A stretch of 64,000 nt of DNA, from assembly GCF_000308495.1 (NCBI RefSeq), contig NZ_BAFU01000068.1, forward strand, positions 124,001 through 188,000. The letters run 5' to 3'. Positions 1 to 8,546 of the stretch are shown here, one piece after another; position 1 is the first letter of the stretch, and every line of letters starts with the position of its first letter. The notes beneath the pieces were generated by a model. That model had not been told where the DNA came from and did not search any database. It was given only the letters and a program-made list of their open reading frames with translations. Origin of the DNA: Nocardia brevicatena NBRC 12119 (GTDB taxonomy: Bacteria > Actinomycetota > Actinomycetes > Mycobacteriales > Mycobacteriaceae). The translations under genes and the position numbers were made by a program.

Positions 1-2
1 AT

Positions 3-917
3 GCGGACCGCAAGGCCCACATCGAAACCGCGCGACGCACATGGCGAGAGGGGTTCATCACCGAAGCGTTGACCGCCACCGCCGCGCAGCCCACGCCGGA
101 CACCCCGGGCGAGCGTCACACCGGCACCCCGACCGGTAACGACCTGGTGAATTACACCGCGACCTACGAGGATCCGGCCGCCTACACCTGGAAGGGCCGG
201 ACGATCGCCAAGCCCGGTCTCTGGAGCCAGGATCCGGTGTTCCTGCAACAGCCGGCCCTGCTGCCAGAACACTTGGACCACGGTACGGCCGATTACTACC
301 ACGCACCGATCGAGGGCTCGAAGCTCGCGATGGCGGACCGGGAGGCCCGGTATGGCGATGGTACGGATATGCCCCTGGAGGCGTTGCTGTCTCCGACATA
401 CAACGCGGAGCGCCGTGCTGCGATCACCCCGGAGGCGTCCCGCCGGCTGAGGCCCGGAAGCCCGGACGGCCGACCGCCGAGGGTGAGCAGCCATGCAGTT
501 TCCACTGTGCCGGAACAGTTTCCGGCAGGCGTTGGGGAACCGACGGTGACCGCAACACGCGCCGCCCACGGCGACACCTGCCACCTCGACGTCGTGGACC
601 GCTGGGGCAATATGATCGCCGCTACTCCCAGCGGCGGCCGGCTGGATCTACAGGGTGCTATCGACGCACCGAACTGGCATCAGGACAGTTTCCCCGGCTC
701 GTTCTATCCACGTTCGATGAATCCGGGAGGGGTGACCATGGAATCGCGGTTCGGCGCCGAAATCCTGATCGAGCTGCGCCGACGCGGCCACCGGATCACC
801 ATGGGTGACGCCTGGTCGGAAGGACGCATCTGCGCTGTCGCCCGTGACCCCGAAGCAGGTGTGCTTTCGGCTGCCGCCAATCCACGCGGAATGCAAGGTT
901 ACGCGGCCGGTCGCTGA
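3..917 (+). pseudogene. Gamma-glutamyltransferase family protein, 3' part, with internal deletion
   Basis: The reading frame is open from the first bases of the window, so the 5' end lies outside it. About 304 C-terminal residues are visible. The family's nucleophile region is present (GDTCHLDVVDRWGN, codons near 571-606, with the Thr of DTCH as expected nucleophile), and so is the typical C-terminus (AIDAPNWHQDSFPGSF and ANPRGMQGYAAGR). Family members have roughly 90 residues between the nucleophile motif and the AIDAP-like block, carrying the substrate-binding and oxyanion residues. Here only about a dozen residues separate them (junction near 635-640). Gamma-glutamyltransferases cleave gamma-glutamyl bonds such as that of glutathione, usually outside the membrane. 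I infer an in-frame deletion and loss of activity; the family call itself is secure. Confidence 0.75.
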
Positions 918-965
918 AACACCATCCGAACTCCCATTCACCAACCCACTACTCAGGAGAGCTCC

Positions 966-2132
966 ATGTCGAGAAGAACGTTCCCTGTGCGGCGCGCGAT
1001 CGTGACGATAATTGTCGCCGTGTTTTCGGTGATGGCCACCGGATCGTCGACAGCGGACTCGCCACCCCCGACCGGACCGGGAACGATTGTGTCGTCCCGA
1101 CCGCTGGACGAAGCCGAGCTGATTCCCTCGGCCGTCACAGGATATCGGCTTGTCTACCGAACCACCGGTCAAAACGGTGAGCCGCAGATCAGTACCGGAA
1201 ACATCTACCTGCCCGCGGGAAATCCCCCTCCAAGCGGTTGGCGAGTGGTGTCATGGGGGCATTCCACAAGCGGCATCGCGCAAGGCTGCGCACCCAATCT
1301 CATGGGCGGGATCGCGGACACATTCGACGAAACACCGCAGCTATCCGCCTACCTGGCACAGGGCTACGCGGTGGCGGCCACGGATTACATCGGGCTCGGC
1401 GCACCAGGACACTACGAATACCTGGCCGGGCGGGCCGCCGGGCACGCCGTGCTCGACATCGTTCGGGCCGGTCGCATCCACGATCCCGCACTATCGGACT
1501 CGTACGTGCCGGCCGGGCATTCCATCGGGGGGCAGTCGGCACTGTTCGCCGCGCAATTGTCACCGGACTACGCTCCGGAACTCGACTTGCGCGGCACAAT
1601 AGCCTATGCCCCGACAAGCAACTACGAGGACCTGATCACCACACTGTCCGGGCCCGGCCTGGCGGTGCCGTTTCCCGAAGGGCTCCAGCTCAGGGTCTTG
1701 ATGATCATGGGCGGCCTCGATCACGTGCGCCCGGATCTGCGCGTCACCGACTACCTGAGCGACCGGGGAAAGCAGGTGCTCGCCATCGCCGAGGCCGGTG
1801 AAGGATGCCTGAGGTCAGCGGGAGACGCTGTCGCGGGCCGCCCCTTCGGGGAGCTGTTCTCCAAGCCCTTGTCCGACCCGGCGCTGATCACCGCGCTACG
1901 CGACTACATGGCGGTACCCACAACCGGATACCACCGGCCGCTGCTGCTCCTGCAGGGCGGAGTGGATACCGTGCAGCCCATGCCGACCACAATGCTGCTG
2001 CAGCAACAACTCCGGCAAGGCGGCGCCGACAGCCGACTGCTGCTCTATCCACCGGCCACCCATTTCACACTCTTGCAGCAAGCTCGCTCCGACACGGACA
2101 CATTTCTCGCCCACGTCCTGCCGACCCACTGA
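966..2132 (+). CDS. Secreted lipase (secretory lipase / alpha-beta hydrolase family)
   Basis: This 388-residue protein starts at ATG 966, six bases after AGGAGA. The N-terminus is a signal peptide: basic MSRRTFPVRR, then a hydrophobic stretch, then an Ala/Ser-rich cleavage region near residue 30. The nucleophile elbow is AGHSIGGQSA (around residue 190). A late Asp in GGVDTVQP and a His in PPATHFTLL fit the remaining catalytic triad. The fold and length match the secretory triacylglycerol lipase family common in Nocardia and mycobacteria. It follows the gamma-glutamyltransferase remnant by 48 bases in the same direction. Substrate specificity cannot be read from the sequence. A second protein of this family is cut by the right end of the window. 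Confidence 0.8.
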   Translation: MSRRTFPVRRAIVTIIVAVFSVMATGSSTADSPPPTGPGTIVSSRPLDEAELIPSAVTGYRLVYRTTGQNGEPQISTGNIYLPAGNPPPSGWRVVSWGHSTSGIAQGCAPNLMGGIADTFDETPQLSAYLAQGYAVAATDYIGLGAPGHYEYLAGRAAGHAVLDIVRAGRIHDPALSDSYVPAGHSIGGQSALFAAQLSPDYAPELDLRGTIAYAPTSNYEDLITTLSGPGLAVPFPEGLQLRVLMIMGGLDHVRPDLRVTDYLSDRGKQVLAIAEAGEGCLRSAGDAVAGRPFGELFSKPLSDPALITALRDYMAVPTTGYHRPLLLLQGGVDTVQPMPTTMLLQQQLRQGGADSRLLLYPPATHFTLLQQARSDTDTFLAHVLPTH

Positions 2133-2408
2133 TGCAAAGCGCGCCGGGCAGGTGGTTCCCGCTCGGTAACCCACGAACATGGGCGAGTGAAGTCCCGGCC
2201 CGCGCCCCCGCCCAATACCGGCGGTCACCCATACCGTCCGATGCATATTCGCCGGAGCGATCCAACCGATGACAATGACCACCGCCGGTGGTCATCACAC
2301 GCAGTCCGAGCGCGTGAGCGCAAGGCCGCCCGGCCGGCGCGTGGACCAGGTCCAGGGTCTCGAGTCCCACTGCTGAGCGGCTGTTGGCGTGTGCGTGGTG
2401 GACGGGCA

Positions 2409-3947
2409 TCATCCGTTGGCCGGCACCAGGTGTGTCCAACGTCTGACCTGGTATGACGGATAGTTATTCGTGAGTGTTTTCAGGTTGATTATTCTGACGA
2501 CATCACCGGTTTTGGGCGCGTGTATGAACCGATTATTGCCAATGCATAGCAAGACGTGGCCTCCAGAACTACTGAAGACGAGGTCGCCGGCCTTTGGTAT
2601 TCCTGTGACCTTACGTAGTTGGTCGCGCTGAGCCCAAGTTGTTCGTTTGATATCGACTCCGGCCTTTTTCAGCGCGTACTGCGTCAGGCCCGAGCAGTCC
2701 CAACCGTTCGGGCCTGTACCGCCCCATACATACGGTTTTCCCTTCTGCGCCATCGCCGCTGCGATCGCCTTCTTGATGGCTTTCGCTTTCTTCGTGGCAG
2801 CTTTTCCGGTCGGGCGCTTGGTCTCGGGTGATGCGCTGCCGTTTTCGCCTTGCTTGTCCTGCTCGAATTCCTTGGTGAGCGCGTCGATGGCGACGACGGT
2901 GCCATCGACGTTCCGCTGCCCACCGGACACGATGTTGCCACCGTCCCCGAGCGCGGTGGCGAACATCTGGTTGACCTGCTGCTTTTCGTGTGCGCTGTTG
3001 TAGGGTGGCGGATTTGCGCTCAAGGCGCTGCCTACGTTCTGCAGTACGCCGTTCATGGCCCTCTTTCCGGCAGCGTGCCCACCGGAAAAATCGTTCAGGA
3101 CGGCATCCAACCGATGGTCGCGGCCTTCGAAGGTGTCGGCGGTGTCACGTTGGAGGGACTGCCGGGCGTTGATCGCTGTCACAGCGTCCCCATAGCCGGG
3201 TACGTCATCCGACTGCCGCGGCAGATTCCGGACCTCTGGGATCGTCGTGTCCCCCTTGCCGTACAGCGCGGCCATCTCCTCCAACGTCCGCAACGCACGC
3301 GCCTGCTCCGGGGACAGCCCGGCCGGCCGGGCATCGCCGTCACCGGTGTCCGACAACGCGTCGGTGCCTGTACCGGCAACCGGCATCGGGCCACTCCCGC
3401 CGGCGACCGGCGCCGAACCACCCTTTGCCGCGTTCAAACCGTCCAGCGCGGAAGCCATCAGCGGCATCATGTCCGCGGCGGTCGGCCCGGCCGTCCCGAC
3501 GGCGGGCGAATCTCGACCGATCCGCTCCGGACCGACCCGCTCCGGACCGACCCGCTCCCGACCGACCCGCTCCGGACCGACCCGCGGCGGCTCCACCTGG
3601 GCCAACCCCGGCCCGGCCGATACCTGCCCCGGCTGCGGGACAGCTACATCACTCGGCGCCGCATGCGCAACCTCCCCCACCCGACCCGGCGGACCATGAT
3701 GCCCGACATCATCCGCCCAACGAGTGTCCGGCCCGCCATGATCGACGACGCCCGCGGAACCCGGCCCAGGGCCATGCGGCAGACCCAGAGGATATGAAGG
3801 GTCAGGCGCGATCGCACCCGGGGGCGGACGTCGGTGTACTCGCCGATTCGACCACGGCGTCGCCGGCCCGGTTTGCTGATCTTCTCGGCTTTCCGGCTCG
3901 TTCGGATCCAGCTCCAGGTCCTCGGGCCAGATCTCGGCACTTGTCAC
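2409..3947 (-). CDS. NlpC/P60-family peptidoglycan hydrolase with proline/arginine-rich N-terminal repeat
   Basis: I choose the GTG at 3947 because GGAGG lies 6 bases upstream (3954-3958); an in-frame start at 4058 adds 37 residues with no ribosome site. The protein has 512 residues. The last 115 form an NlpC/P60 domain: KPYVWGGTGPNGWDCSGLTQ contains the catalytic Cys, GGHVLLCIG the His, and NRFIHAP follows. NlpC/P60 enzymes cut D-Glu-mDAP bonds in cell-wall peptides. The middle region (about residues 230-370) is helical, and the N-terminal third is Pro/Gly/Arg rich with five repeats of a VGPER-like unit. There is no signal peptide or membrane helix, so export would need a route such as a type VII system. 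This is inferred; no type VII genes are in the window. Confidence 0.75.
   Translation of the reverse strand: MTSAEIWPEDLELDPNEPESREDQQTGPATPWSNRRVHRRPPPGAIAPDPSYPLGLPHGPGPGSAGVVDHGGPDTRWADDVGHHGPPGRVGEVAHAAPSDVAVPQPGQVSAGPGLAQVEPPRVGPERVGRERVGPERVGPERIGRDSPAVGTAGPTAADMMPLMASALDGLNAAKGGSAPVAGGSGPMPVAGTGTDALSDTGDGDARPAGLSPEQARALRTLEEMAALYGKGDTTIPEVRNLPRQSDDVPGYGDAVTAINARQSLQRDTADTFEGRDHRLDAVLNDFSGGHAAGKRAMNGVLQNVGSALSANPPPYNSAHEKQQVNQMFATALGDGGNIVSGGQRNVDGTVVAIDALTKEFEQDKQGENGSASPETKRPTGKAATKKAKAIKKAIAAAMAQKGKPYVWGGTGPNGWDCSGLTQYALKKAGVDIKRTTWAQRDQLRKVTGIPKAGDLVFSSSGGHVLLCIGNNRFIHAPKTGDVVRIINLKTLTNNYPSYQVRRWTHLVPANG
3515..3589. repeat. Five tandem 15-bp units inside the NlpC/P60 gene
   Basis: Five consecutive 15-base units of the form GACCGACCCGCTCCG run from 3515 to 3589. 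The first has one change (GATCC for GACCC), the third ends in C, and the last diverges at its end. Read on the minus strand they encode a repeating five-residue RVGPE/RVGRE unit. Their near-identity at the DNA level suggests recent slippage expansion. Confidence 0.9.
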
Positions 3948-4353
3948 AACCCACCTCCGACACCCGGCGTGGCGGGAAAGGCAACGGATGACAAGGCGGC
4001 ACCGTCGAGATAATGGCGATGGGCGTTCATCGGCTCGGTCCTCGTACATCGGCCGCACGATTGCGAATCAATGGGGCGGCTATGGCAATTCGTGCATGTC
4101 AGTGTACATCCGGCGACGATTACCAGGGCTTCTTCGAAGCCGTGGTCGCCATTGTCGGGAATTCCCTACCGGTCATCGGTCCCCGGCAACTGGCTTTCGA
4201 GATCGCCATCGTGTAATGACCGATATCTTGGCCGCTGACTGTCCTGTGACGTAGACCTGGATGCGTTCTTCGGCGACGTTGTTGTCGATGAACACGTGAC
4301 CGCGTTGGGGATCGCCGATCAGCACGGCCCGGTCGTCATCGACCTGAAACGCC
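3948..4353. other. Region without a supported gene
   Basis: About 400 bases separate the divergent NlpC/P60 gene and the integrase fragment. It contains the upstream region of the NlpC/P60 gene, with its GGAGG site at 3954-3958. Short open frames exist on both strands (for example 4013-4216 plus and 4173-4355 minus), but none has a convincing ribosome site or a family resemblance I recognise. Confidence 0.5.
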
Positions 4354-4920
4354 ATGGAGGGCCGGGAGGTTCGATTTCCGACTCGGGACGAATTCCGGCG
4401 CGCCGGAGACGGCCGAGCGTTTCGGATCGATACCGGCACCGAGCCGGACGGCAGTCGTATCCGGCAGCGCTTCACCTACGACACCGAGACGGAAGCGCGG
4501 CGCAGGTATCGTCGGATCTCCGCAGCCGTCGCCGCCGGAACCTTCGCCGGCCGGACCGACATCACTCTGCCGCAGGTGTGCGACGAGTGGCTCGAGTCGC
4601 GCCGGGACATACGGGAGAACACGCTGCGCAACTACCGCGATCCCCTGAAGTATGCGAAGCGCGACCTCGGTGCGATGAAGCTTCGGGCATTGCGGCAGTC
4701 CCACGTGGACGAATGGGTTTCCACGATGCCGGAGGCCGGCTCGAGGAAGAGCAAGCCGCCGGCGCCGGCTACCATCCGACCGGCTTTGGTGGCGCTTCGG
4801 CAGGTGACGGAGTACGCCACGCGGCAAGGTCTGATCGCACGCGAGCCGGCCGAATACGTGAAGGCTCCCCGGCAACGCCCAACCAAGGTCACAGCGTCGG
4901 ACCAACGCGCCTCCCACCCG
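4354..4920 (+). pseudogene. Tyrosine recombinase (phage-type integrase), N-terminal fragment
   Basis: Starting at ATG 4354, about 180 residues resemble the front of a tyrosine integrase. There is an AP2-like arm-binding part (RQRFTYDTETEARRRYRR), then a SAM-like core-binding domain (ITLPQVCDEWLESRRDIREN through LRQVTEYATRQGLI). The similarity fades after KAPRQRPTKV near 4890, before the catalytic domain, so none of the R-H-R-Y residues is present. The frame then runs into the tRNA-derived repeat at 4997-5039. Its 3' end points at that repeat, as in pSAM2-type elements where int abuts the attachment site. It lies just outside the 5040-16055 island, so it probably belonged to another insertion at the same tRNA. 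Confidence 0.75.
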
Positions 4921-4958
4921 TTGGCAGAGTCTTGGCACACTGAGATTCGAAAGAGAAA

Positions 4959-4980
4959 GACCCGGCATAATTACCGGGTC
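4959..4980 (-). terminator. Intrinsic terminator left of the tRNA-Ala fragment
   Basis: GACCCGG (4959-4965) pairs perfectly with CCGGGTC (4974-4980) around an 8-base AT-rich loop. On the minus strand the hairpin is followed by a T-rich tract (TTTCTCTTTC). It sits 17 bases beyond the 3' end of the tRNA-Ala fragment, where the native terminator of the undisturbed tRNA gene would be expected. Confidence 0.65.
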
Positions 4981-4996
4981 CGACCTGATCACAGGA

Positions 4997-5039
4997 GTGG
5001 AGCTAAGGGGACTCGAACCCCTGACCCCCACACTGCCAG
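4997..5039 (-). repeat. Attachment-site copy: 3' half of tRNA-Ala
   Basis: These 43 bases are identical to 16056-16098, the 3' half (anticodon arm to discriminator plus one C) of the intact tRNA-Ala(GGC) gene. After position 5039 the two sequences diverge at once. This is the signature of site-specific integration into a tRNA 3' end: it would be the distal attachment site, and the intact copy at 16054-16129 the proximal one. Confidence 0.85.
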
Positions 5040-5058
5040 CAGCTTGCTCACCCCCTGC

Positions 5059-5271
5059 TCAGGGGTATTTTCCTGCGGAAAACGGTATGTCGTCGATGTC
5101 GTAGTCGGCGTGGTCGGCGGGGACGTTGTCGTAGTAAGTGTCGTGAGGAGGCAGTCTTGCCGCCACATCGCAAATTTCACGCAAAGCGCACGACCATTCA
5201 TGCCGAGAGTGAATAACTCTCGCCTCGGTGGCGTCGCGGAGCGCCGCCGAGGCAAATCCCTCCCCGACAGT
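5059..5271 (-). pseudogene. Unrecognised gene remnant with acidic Asp/Tyr-rich C-terminus
   Basis: A minus-strand frame runs from just after a stop at 5272-5274 to TGA at 5059-5061, about 70 codons. It has GC-rich third positions and a plausible composition: ALRDATEARVIHSRHEW, then LREICDVAARLPPHDTYYDN, then an acidic tail ending DYDIDDIPFSAGKYP. No good start codon is present, so it looks 5'-truncated. The DIDDIPF stretch recalls the acidic tails of single-strand binding proteins, but it is not terminal and I do not claim that identity. It lies immediately inside the left repeat of the island. Confidence 0.35.
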
Positions 5272-5498
5272 TCACGGCGTCGATCGTCCACGGAACAGGA
5301 GGCTCACCGCTGCCCTCACGTTAGCCGGACGACGCGAGTACCAGCACGAGGCGTACAAACCGGTTGCGGCATCCGATCGGGATTTCGGCTTCAATGGAGT
5401 TGGGACAGGTCAGTGGACACTAGTGTCCTGCACCGGGAATCCGTTGTTGAATTGCTGGTTTGTGGCGTGTCGGGGTGCGCGCGGCGGTCGGGGCGGGG

Positions 5499-5756
5499 AT
5501 GCTGAGGGTTGTGGCCGAGCGTGGACGGCGGAAGCAGCCGTTGGTGTTGACCGATGAGGAGCGTGAAGTGCTCACGGGGTGGGCGCGTCGGCGGAAGTCG
5601 GCGCAGGCGTTGGCGCAGCGGTCGCGGATCGTGCTTGCCTGTGCGGAGGGTCTGTCCAACACCGATGTCGCTGCGCGGGAGAGGGTTTCGCTGCCGACTG
5701 TCGGCAAGTGGCGTAAGCGTTTCCTCGAGCGGCGGTTGGCCGGATCGATGTCTGGC
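5499..5756 (+). pseudogene. IS630-family transposase, N-terminal fragment
   Basis: From ATG 5499 about 80 residues match the N-terminal helix-turn-helix of IS630-type transposases: LTDEEREVLTGWARRRKSAQ, then RSRIVLACAEGLSNTDVAA and PTVGKWRKRFLERRL. The homology stops around 5756. There the sequence switches to the methylase fragment in another frame, so the DDE catalytic domain is absent. In a complete element this protein would be about 350 residues. Confidence 0.8.
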
Positions 5757-6238
5757 GGGCCGACTGGCGAGAAACCCTCAGCGGGGTCGCATCGTATTAC
5801 AAGACACTGCTCCCAAACCGGGTAGTCGCCTATCTGGATCCCCCGTACCTGTCGAAGTCTGGAAAGCTCTACCGACGCTCGTTCGACTCGACCAAGAATA
5901 CCGCCGAGGCTGACCTCGACTGGATGTCGATGCTCCAGCATGAAAGCCTCGCGGAGTACCTACGTAGGCATATGCAGTTCCGGTGGATCCTGTCGTACGA
6001 CTTCGACGCACGCCTCCTCGAGGACGACGCCCTCTACGCGGCGAAGCGGATGCAGCCCGACTGCGATAGTCGGGAACTACTCGGTACCAGGGCGTGGCGG
6101 ATCGTGAGACGAAGCGTCACCCTGAACTACACCGCATCGTCGCGCAACGGACGCGGTCCAGCCAAGGAGCTGCTCCTGACCACATTGCCAGCGGAGACTG
6201 TTCCATCGAATGAGCGGCTCCGGACAATCCAAGAATGA
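5750..6238 (+). pseudogene. D12-class N6-adenine DNA methyltransferase, C-terminal fragment
   Basis: In frame 2 the sequence reads DWRETLSGVASYYKT, then VVAYLDPPYLSKSGKLYRRS, ending at the TGA at 6236-6238. DPPY is the catalytic motif IV of Dam/D12-type adenine methylases, and its context (FLDPPY, then an aromatic-rich segment) fits the class. The SAM-binding FxGxG region is missing because the upstream side is the IS630-type fragment. The gene was presumably disrupted by that insertion and a later deletion. Confidence 0.75.
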
Positions 6239-6597
6239 GCTTTCTGGGACCCGTCGGTGGTCCGGCATCCCCGGGATGGGCCAGCTCGATCACTCCCCGA
6301 TCGGTCCACAACCGCCCAGGAAGCCGAGCTTCAATCGTTCACCTTTGCGGCATCCATCACCCAGATCTCGTCATTGCTGCCGGAGCCCGAGGGATTCCCA
6401 TCTTCTTCGCACACGTCACAGTTCCTCGTCGAAGCGGGAATACGAGGGTGTGCTGGCCTGTGGTCAAGCCCGGCCAAAACGTTCAGAACCGCCCACCGAA
6501 CTCGCCCAATACAGACCAACCCTGCGCACTCGGTCGACGGCGCTAATGCTCTCTGCTGCAATGAATTCCGAATGGTCAACAAATTCGGGAGAGCAGC

Positions 6598-6726
6598 ATG
6601 TGGCAAGAAATCGGCAAGACGGTCCGGACGGCGATCAGCGATTGGGGCCGGACCTGGCGGCTAACGGTGTGCGTTGGCGTGCTGACCGGTTCGGCGGTCG
6701 TGCTTACCTGGACACTTCCGCTGTAA
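6598..6726 (+). CDS. Small single-pass membrane protein (42 residues)
   Basis: ATG 6598 follows GGGAGAG at a good distance. The 42-residue product starts MWQEIGKTVRTAISDWGRTW, followed by one hydrophobic helix (LTVCVGVLTGSAVVLTWTLPL) to the stop at 6724-6726. It ends 29 bases before the HTH-repeat gene and is probably co-transcribed with it. From memory, actinobacteria often place small proteins with an amphipathic Arg/Trp N-terminus and one membrane helix before HTH proteins of this type. Its role is unknown. Confidence 0.55.
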   Translation: MWQEIGKTVRTAISDWGRTWRLTVCVGVLTGSAVVLTWTLPL

Positions 6727-6755
6727 CCCGGACGCAGCACGAAGGACCCGTCAAA

Positions 6756-8219
6756 ATGGACCCGATGAGAGCGGAAGTGGAATCGGAGATCGAGCGGTTC
6801 GTCGCTGACCTCCGAGCGTTGCGCATCGCAGCTGGCGATCCCAGCCCTGAGCGGGTCCGGAGACTCGCAAGTAGGATGATTGCCAACCCTGTGGGCACCA
6901 GCACGCTAAAACGTGCCAATAGCGAGCAACGGTTACCAAGTTTGGCGACCGTTACAACGTACATCATGGGATGCCGGGCGGCCGCAGACAAGGACGGCCT
7001 GCCAATCGACGAAACCCAATTCTCGGTGGAAATCTGGCATGAGCGGTGGAAGAAGCTCCGAGCGATGCAGGAGCAGGACCTTCGCACCCCGGCCGCACAG
7101 ATTCCTTCCCCCTCCCCCAAGTCCTCCGAAGGCAACTCCGGGGTGACATCGGCAGCGTGTTTAGATCGTGCCCCCATGTGGCTGCCGAACCTCATAGATA
7201 TGACGTACTTGCTGATGCTCGACTCGAGCCGAAGCAGCCGGGTCCGGACGAAGGGGGTCCGCTCTCTCGACGCCCGCCTCGAACAGGTGGCCGTATTAGG
7301 GAACACCATCGTCGTGAAGGGAAGGTTGGACGATGCCAATGAAATCGCTGCGCTGTTGACCGAATTGAGAATTGCCGGTGCACATGATCATATTGCAGCA
7401 CTATTAAGCCTCGACATCGACCTCATGGCAAAAGTTTCAGTTGAGGATGAATGGGGAATCCGCACACTTCTTGAAGAACTCGGAATAGTGGCCGAAAAAC
7501 TCGGAGAAGTGCGCGCCAACCAACAAGCCGCAGCATTGGCAGTCCGCATAGCCGGTATCTGTCAGTTCGATGACCTGTACCTGCTTCACGACCTCCTAAA
7601 TGCACTGAGAAAAGTAGATGCTCACAATCAGATCGCTGCGATACTCGAGCGAAACCCTGCCATGACTGTACCCGCGGATGACGGATTCTACGTGGCCAAA
7701 CTACTGAAGCAGTTTTGGGAAATCGGCGCGCACGAACAGGCAATGACACTGGCTGATCGGTCCGTTATTGGCGTGGAGTTCGACGATCAGGGGGAGGGTG
7801 TGGCTGCCTTGGTCAGGGTTCTGCTGGATATCGGTGCCGAATACAAGGCGACGCAACTAGCGATCCGCCCGGAATTCTTAGAGGATCCAGACGATGTCGC
7901 CAATCTGCTGTGGTGTCTCCGGGAAGTCGATGCTACTAATCAAGTCTCGGCCTTAATTTCTATGGACGTTGCTGCAAAGATCTCCCTCGACCGTGGAGTT
8001 TCTGAATTGGTGAGATCCTACTGCGAGGCAGGGGCAATACAACAGGCCACCACCCTCGCTAACCGAGCTACCGCGAATGGTGACGAACGAATTCTCAAGC
8101 AACTCGAAATATTCACCAGCAAGGAACAAGAGTCTCAGCTATCCACGATTGCGGCTGCGACCCTCGGCAGTACCTTATGGAACCAGCGAACCCTGGTAAA
8201 CCCTTCTGAGCAGACCTGA
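6756..8219 (+). CDS. HTH-domain protein with alpha-helical leucine-rich repeats
   Basis: I use ATG 6756 with AAGGA about 9 bases upstream; the frame is open further upstream but that part overlaps the small gene and is not protein-like. The 487-residue product begins with an actinobacterial XRE-like module (FVADLRALRIAAGDPSPERV to LPSLATVTTYIMGCRA). A low-complexity linker follows (near residues 110-135). The remainder is six or seven helical repeats of 35-55 residues with the theme LLxxLRxxGAxxQAAxLxxR. Such repeats occur in actinobacterial regulators and in STAND/effector-type proteins. No ATPase or catalytic motif is visible, so I read it as a protein-interaction scaffold coupled to DNA binding. 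GC content is lower than in neighbouring genes, which fits recent transfer. Confidence 0.6.
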   Translation: MDPMRAEVESEIERFVADLRALRIAAGDPSPERVRRLASRMIANPVGTSTLKRANSEQRLPSLATVTTYIMGCRAAADKDGLPIDETQFSVEIWHERWKKLRAMQEQDLRTPAAQIPSPSPKSSEGNSGVTSAACLDRAPMWLPNLIDMTYLLMLDSSRSSRVRTKGVRSLDARLEQVAVLGNTIVVKGRLDDANEIAALLTELRIAGAHDHIAALLSLDIDLMAKVSVEDEWGIRTLLEELGIVAEKLGEVRANQQAAALAVRIAGICQFDDLYLLHDLLNALRKVDAHNQIAAILERNPAMTVPADDGFYVAKLLKQFWEIGAHEQAMTLADRSVIGVEFDDQGEGVAALVRVLLDIGAEYKATQLAIRPEFLEDPDDVANLLWCLREVDATNQVSALISMDVAAKISLDRGVSELVRSYCEAGAIQQATTLANRATANGDERILKQLEIFTSKEQESQLSTIAAATLGSTLWNQRTLVNPSEQT

Positions 8220-8546
8220 CTGCAGGGGTTCTCCAGATCAGCTACCTGCCGAAGAAGGCACAGCACGACCACCGCCTGCACAGTCCGGGCTTCCGAGACG
8301 AGTCATCCGCGCGTTTGTCCGCGACGTTCCGGTACAGGCATTGACGCCGTCGTCCCGATGTCGGAGGCGTCACACACCTACCGCCGGCACAGCCTCAGGT
8401 CAGCTGGCCGCAAGCGCAAGGACAGCCACCTCATCACCACCGCGAACAGTGATCGGGACATCTCTGCGGGACAACGGGGCGTCGTTCGAAATCGAATACG
8501 CCCAAACTCGAAGTGACCACCACACTTCGGCTCTCATTGCTCCCAT
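8220..8546. other. Intergenic, no gene recognised
   Basis: The 327 bases between the convergent HTH-repeat gene and argS show no frame with a ribosome site or recognisable protein. The region must contain the 3' ends of both transcripts, but I see no clear hairpin-plus-T-tract terminator. Confidence 0.5.

Noticed and set aside
3515-3589. Tandem repeats considered as a CRISPR array
   Set aside because: Units are 15 bases, contiguous and without spacers, and they are translated inside a gene. No cas genes are present anywhere in the window.
4173-4355. Possible minus-strand gene (MAFQVDDDRAVLIGDPQRG) before the integrase fragment
   Set aside because: Short, no clear ribosome site, no recognisable family, and an equally open frame on the other strand.
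4997-5039. A second tRNA-Ala gene
   Set aside because: Only the 3' half is present; acceptor 5' strand, D arm and half of the anticodon stem are missing. It is an attachment-site duplicate.
8220-8546. Possible transposase or integrase remnant (SYLPKKAQHDHRLHS)
   Set aside because: The stretch is too short and does not match a family I can name; no supporting repeats.
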